Shown piece by piece: positions 60,601-64,000 of a stretch of DNA of 64,000 nucleotides (the stretch's first letter is position 1; each line of letters opens with the position of its first letter). The notes under the pieces were generated by a model. It worked only from the letters and a program-made list of their open reading frames with translations, was not told the DNA's origin and did no database searches. This stretch comes from Pontederia crassipes (taxonomy: Eukaryota > Streptophyta > Magnoliopsida > Commelinales > Pontederiaceae). The translations under genes and the position numbers were made by a program. Location: contig JAUKPH010000022.1 of assembly GCA_030549335.1 (NCBI GenBank), positions 5,133,001 through 5,197,000 of the forward strand, in the 5' to 3' direction.

Positions 60601-63156
60601 AAACAGAAAGTACATATGGATCCCTTACAAACTTATAGTTTGCAATTAATATAGGCGATTGCTTATGCACGATGTGCTTATTGGGAAATCTAGAAAACAT
60701 TATTTTTGGAAATAAAAATCGTTATAGTTTTTTTTTTGTTGAAATTGACTTAGACAAATCATATCTAAATGTCTGTTTGCATTAAGGTTTATCCTTTCAG
60801 TAATTAGTATTTTTACAATAATAAAATTCTTGGCCGTTTTATAGCTCCTCGAGAAGCTATTTTTAGGAAGAATATTTTCCTCTCTGAATGGTACAAGAGC
60901 AACTTGTAACAACAGGCTTGTTCTCATTTCTTGTCAAATATCAATTTTACACAATTGGGAGTCTTACATTAATAATTGTTGAATAAAAATAATAGAGAAA
61001 ATTTGTTCTGCCCCTCTTGGAACATCACTGTTTCTCCTACGTTTTAGAATTTATTAACCTTTTATGAAACATAACCTAAGTTACCCAAAGTATTTATAAA
61101 AAAAGGTATCACTACAAGAAAATCGCGATTTTTCGACGGATAATTTTCGACGGTTCTAAATCCGTCGCAATTTACGACGGATTTTTCGACGATTAGGAAC
61201 GTCGATATTTTCGACGGATATCCATCCGTCGCAATTTCCGACGGCTTTTCCGACGGTTATGACCGTCGAAAACAAAAAAATTAAATTATGTATTTTTTAT
61301 ATTATTATTAAATGTTTTCGACGGATTTTCCGATGGTCAAAACCGTCAGAAATAAAAAAATTAATTATATAATTTATTATATTATTATTTAATTTTTCGA
61401 CGATTAGGAACGTCGATATTTTCGACGGATATCCATCCGTCGCAATTTCCGACGACTTTTCCGACGGTTACGGCCATCAGAAATAAAAAATTAAATTATG
61501 TATTTTTTATATTATTATTAAATGTTTTTTCGAAAACATTTAATAATAATATAAAAAATACATAATTTAATTTTTTATTTCCGATGGCCGTAACCGTCGG
61601 AAAAGTCGTCGGAAATTGCGACGGATGGATATCCGATGGCCTTATACCGAAAGGTTTGGTTACTAATAGAGCGGAATGGCGTCGTATGATCCATGTAGCC
61701 GACCCCACCTAGTGGGATAAGGCTTTGTTGTTGTTGTTGTTGTTGTTGTATTATTAAATGTTTTCGACGGATTTTCCGACGGTCAAGACCGTCGAAAATA
61801 AAAAAATTAATTATATAATTTATTATATTATTATTTAATTTTTCGACGATTAGGACCGTCGATATTTCCGACGGATATCCAACCGTCACAAAATCCGTCG
61901 CAATTACCGACGGTCAAAACCGTCGGTAAAATAAAAAATAAATATTATATATAACTAAATATATTTTTGACGTTCACAACCGTCGATAATTATAAAAATA
62001 TTTAATATTTACGTTTTCGACGGCCGCAACCGTCGGTAATTAAAATTTCGTTATCCCGCTTTTTTTTCTTTTTTCCCGCTTTTTTTTCACTTTTTATATA
62101 TATTCCTCATCCATCTTTTCTCTCTCCCTCTTCCCTCTTCTCTCTCTCCCTCCTCCCTCCACTCCTCTCTCTCCCTCTCCTCTCCTCTCTCTCTCTCCCG
62201 GCCGCGAGCACCCCTCCCGCCCGTCGGACGCCGGCGACCATCCCACGCCGGACGCCGGCGACCCTCCCACGCCGGACGCCGGCGACCCTCTCCCGCGCCG
62301 ACGTATCTCTCTCTGTCCCGCTCTGCGCCGGCGTCTCTCTCTCTCTCTGTTGTCGGCTGGCCGGAGGCCGGATCCGGCTGTGGCCGTTCGAATCTGGCCT
62401 CCAACGGCCGGATCGGCCGCCAGGCGGCCGGATCCGGCCTCCAGCGGCCGGATCGGCCGCCAGGCGGCCGGTTTCGGCCTCCAGCGGTCGGTTCCGGCCT
62501 CCAGCGGCCGGATCGGTCGCTTTTTTCGGCGGTTGCAACCGTCGGAAATATCGACGGTTCGAACCGTCGGGCAGGCCGAAACCGGCCGCCTGGCGGCCGA
62601 TCCGGCCTCCAGCGGTCGGTTCCGGCCTCCAGCGGCCGGATCGGTCGCCTTTTTCGGCGGTTGCAACCGTCGGAAATATCGACGGTTCGAACCGTCGGGC
62701 ACTTTTCCGGCGGTTGCAACCGTCGGAAAATTTCGACGGGTCGAACCGCCGGGTACTTTTTCGACGGCCAGAACCGTCGATATTTGCGACGAGCGTTTTT
62801 CCGACAGATCGATTCCGATTGAAAAACCGTCGGTAATTGCGTTACCGACGATTTTCGGACTGATTATCGACGGTCTGTAATCCGCATTTTTCTAGTAGTG
62901 TATTTTGTTTGTAGTTTTAATTTGACTTTGTTATAAAATCAAATAGAAAATATCATTTCCAAAAAGTCTTTGCAATTGATTTGTTAAGTCGTATACAAAA
63001 CCTTATATTATGTAAAGTCGAAACTTCATCAAACTGGAATGAGGGCGAGGTGCAGAGATCTTGAGTTCAAATTTCATCGGAAAAGTTGTGTGCCCTTTAT
63101 TGTCAAGTTTATCTTTCTTTTTCTTATATTAGGCATTATGCCTTCTTATGTAACTG

Positions 63157-63196
<40 letters not shown>

Positions 63197-64000
63197 TTTA
63201 ATAAAAATGTTTGTGTGACACCCATTTATTATTTAAATATTGATGTTTTTATTTTTTTCAGCATCTATTTATAATGATATATATTTTACTTTTATTGTTC
63301 TTTCTTTTTTTATAGATTGTCAGTTAATTTTTAAATACAAATTATAATCACGTATACCCCGATCTAGTTTAAAGGGGGTGGATCGAATTGAAATTTAATA
63401 TTACTTGGTCAAGTCCGACCAACACTCCTGCTAATATTAGGTGGAAATATAATTATATCAGCATGCCACGCGTACTAATGAAGTATTATTTATATCGATA
63501 TACAGGAACAATGGAGATGATGATGTCACTATAAAGATCTTGTATTGTGGGATATGTCACTCGGACCTCCATTGTGCTAAGAACGAATGGCATAACACCG
63601 TATACCCGATTGTTCCAGGGTACGTACGCTTCTTGCCACTTACTGCTGCTTTCATAAGGTACAAATGGTGGCGTTCTAATTATGCATTCTTAACTGTTAA
63701 TTTGAATAACGTAATTGCAGTTTTCACAATGAAATAGATCCTGTACAGTTCGGGATTATCATAACACCCCGACATTTTTTATCCGATTTCTGACCGCACG
63801 CACGCATGCATGCATGCATGGGCGTAGTTACATGTTTTTATTGTTCTTGATCAGTTTTTGCAACTGATATCACGTGTCTCCTCGAATTGCATTAAGTACA
63901 AGCTATCATTTATAAGACGAGTAGATTACTTCATTTGTTAAACTTCCCATATGGAATTTTGTATATTATGTGCAGGCACGAGATTGTTGGTGTGATAACG
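54660..64000 (+). CDS. CAD: Cinnamyl alcohol dehydrogenase-like (MDR family), 5' part: exons 1, 2 and start of exon 3
   Basis: Zinc-dependent medium-chain alcohol dehydrogenase of the CAD family, which reduces cinnamaldehydes with NADPH in the cytosol. Exons are 54660-54784 (41 codons plus 2 nt, ATG in AATGGCG context), 63506-63619 and 63976 to the right edge, all with GT..AG borders and matching phase. Exon 1 ends [20 protein letters not shown], the usual CAD N-terminus. Exon 2 has [18 protein letters not shown], in which the Cys of GICH is the first catalytic-zinc ligand, then YPIVPG. Exon 3 continues HEIVGVIT, completing the GHE zinc motif across intron 2. Intron 1 is 8721 bp and holds transposons; intron 2 is 356 bp. 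The rest of the gene is outside. It may be a monolignol CAD or a related class (mannitol-dehydrogenase-like); the diagnostic residues are not in view. Confidence 0.93.
54785..61109 (+). other. CAD-like intron 1, part before the CACTA
   Basis: About 6.3 kb of AT-rich intronic sequence. It contains segments that look like old MITEs (around 57430-58190, with GGTCCGA/CGGTTCGAT motifs, and 58190-58800, with GTTCTAGTGGTCTAG-type words), but no paired ends could be proven. The 84-codon frame at 60274-60528 shows no domain. Confidence 0.5.
59738..59778. repeat. (CAAAAA)n-type A-rich simple repeat
   Basis: ACAAAAAACAAAAAAAAACA and following CAAAAA units inside CAD-like intron 1. Confidence 0.9.
61426..61635. 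repeat. Near-perfect palindrome, 103-bp arms, 4-nt loop
   Basis: The arms 61426-61528 and 61533-61635 are reverse complements with one mismatch noticed (CAG/CGG near 61476); the loop is TTCG. The left arm belongs to the CACTA tandem unit; the right arm is an inverted copy joined to a SINE piece. Confidence 0.93.
61529..61748 (+). mobile_element. 5'-truncated Au-like SINE with captured inverted flank
   Basis: The SINE portion is 61636-61748 and includes CATGTAGCCGACCCCACC, GTGGGATAAGGCTTTG and a terminal (GTT)n, the hallmark 3' end of Au-type plant SINEs. TATTATTAAATGTTTT occurs at 61513-61528 and again at 61749-61764 as a 16-bp target duplication. Between the left duplication and the SINE lies a 107-bp segment that is the inverted copy of the target upstream. 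The 5' promoter half of the SINE is absent. Confidence 0.82.
62345..62700. repeat. GGCCGGATC / CGGTTGCAACCGTCGG array in the CACTA core
   Basis: GGCCGGATCCGGCCTCCAGC-like words repeat, followed by two similar ~120-bp blocks (TTTTTCGGCGGTTGCAACC at 62521 and 62650). Frames open in many phases reflect composition, not genes. Confidence 0.85.
62904..63505 (+). other. CAD-like intron 1, part after the CACTA
   Basis: AT-rich; holds a TA run at about 63157-63193. The splice acceptor is ATATACAG|G at 63505/63506. Confidence 0.7.

Larger units (their letters stand above)
61110..62900 (+). mobile_element. Non-autonomous CACTA (CGACGG family), 1.8 kb, inside CAD-like intron 1
   Basis: The left end is CACTACAAGAAAATCGCG and the right end TTTTTCTAGTAGTG. 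TAT flanks both sides (61107-61109 and 62901-62903), the 3-bp target duplication. The left arm has three ~211-bp tandem units (TTTTTCGACGATTAGG at 61182, 61393 and 61839; the third is displaced by a 236-bp insertion). The core is a CT-rich block (62105-62200), a CCGGCGACC triplication (62225-62290) and a GGCCGGATC array (62345-62700). The right arm is CGACGG/CCGTCG-rich. There is no transposase gene. Ends are well kept, so it is younger than the other two copies. Confidence 0.93.

Noticed and set aside
62087..62880. Frames of 140-210 codons rich in Arg, Gly and Pro in the intronic CACTA
   Set aside because: Composition-driven frames over CT-rich and GGCCGG arrays, overlapping in three phases.

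Overview
The window is plant nuclear DNA, from a flowering plant with an AT-rich, transposon-filled genome. The evidence is spliced genes of plant secondary and cell-wall metabolism: an ent-kaurene synthase 3' end, two hybrid proline-rich proteins, and the start of a cinnamyl-alcohol-dehydrogenase-type gene. Copia, Gypsy, CACTA, TRIM and SINE sequences typical of plants fill the rest. The GC-rich coding exons in an AT-rich background hint at a monocot, but this is weak inference and the species cannot be named from the sequence.

Layout. 1-1.3 kb: last four exons of ent-kaurene synthase (+). 1.9-2.1 kb: broken HAD-hydrolase pseudogene (-). 2.1-4 kb: AT-rich degenerate tandem repeats. 4.3-6.5 kb: decayed Copia element (-). 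7.3-17 kb: two related ~0.8 kb LTR-like copies bracketing a plastid-DNA fragment and a 4.6 kb CACTA element with transposase remains. 17.5-17.9 kb: miniature CACTA. 19.9-20.5 kb: HyPRP gene 1 (+). 22.7-27.3 kb: Gypsy remnants and a complete 473-bp TRIM. 27.3-43.5 kb: nested retrotransposons. A Sirevirus-like Copia (-) is split by a non-autonomous Gypsy (-). It abuts a Copia (+) split by a 3.1 kb CACTA, followed by a Gypsy (-) with a long LTR. 48.2-49.3 kb: HyPRP gene 2 (+). 54.7 kb to the right edge: CAD-like gene (+), whose first intron is 8.7 kb and contains a 1.8 kb CACTA, itself carrying an unusual SINE insertion.

The four host genes all lie on the + strand and no operon-like cooperation is expected. 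The two HyPRPs are paralogues; both encode secreted cell-wall proteins. Kaurene synthase (gibberellin/diterpenoid pathway) and CAD (phenylpropanoid pathway) act separately.

The most notable observations are these. (1) A non-autonomous CACTA family has CGACGG/CCGTCG-rich arms and a variable GC-rich core; three copies are present, one of them intronic. (2) A 5'-truncated SINE is joined to a 103-bp inverted copy of its own upstream target, between 16-bp target duplications. This looks like a fold-back or template-switch retrotransposition event. (3) A complete TRIM has visible PBS and PPT. (4) A Sirevirus env-like frame is split by a non-autonomous Gypsy.
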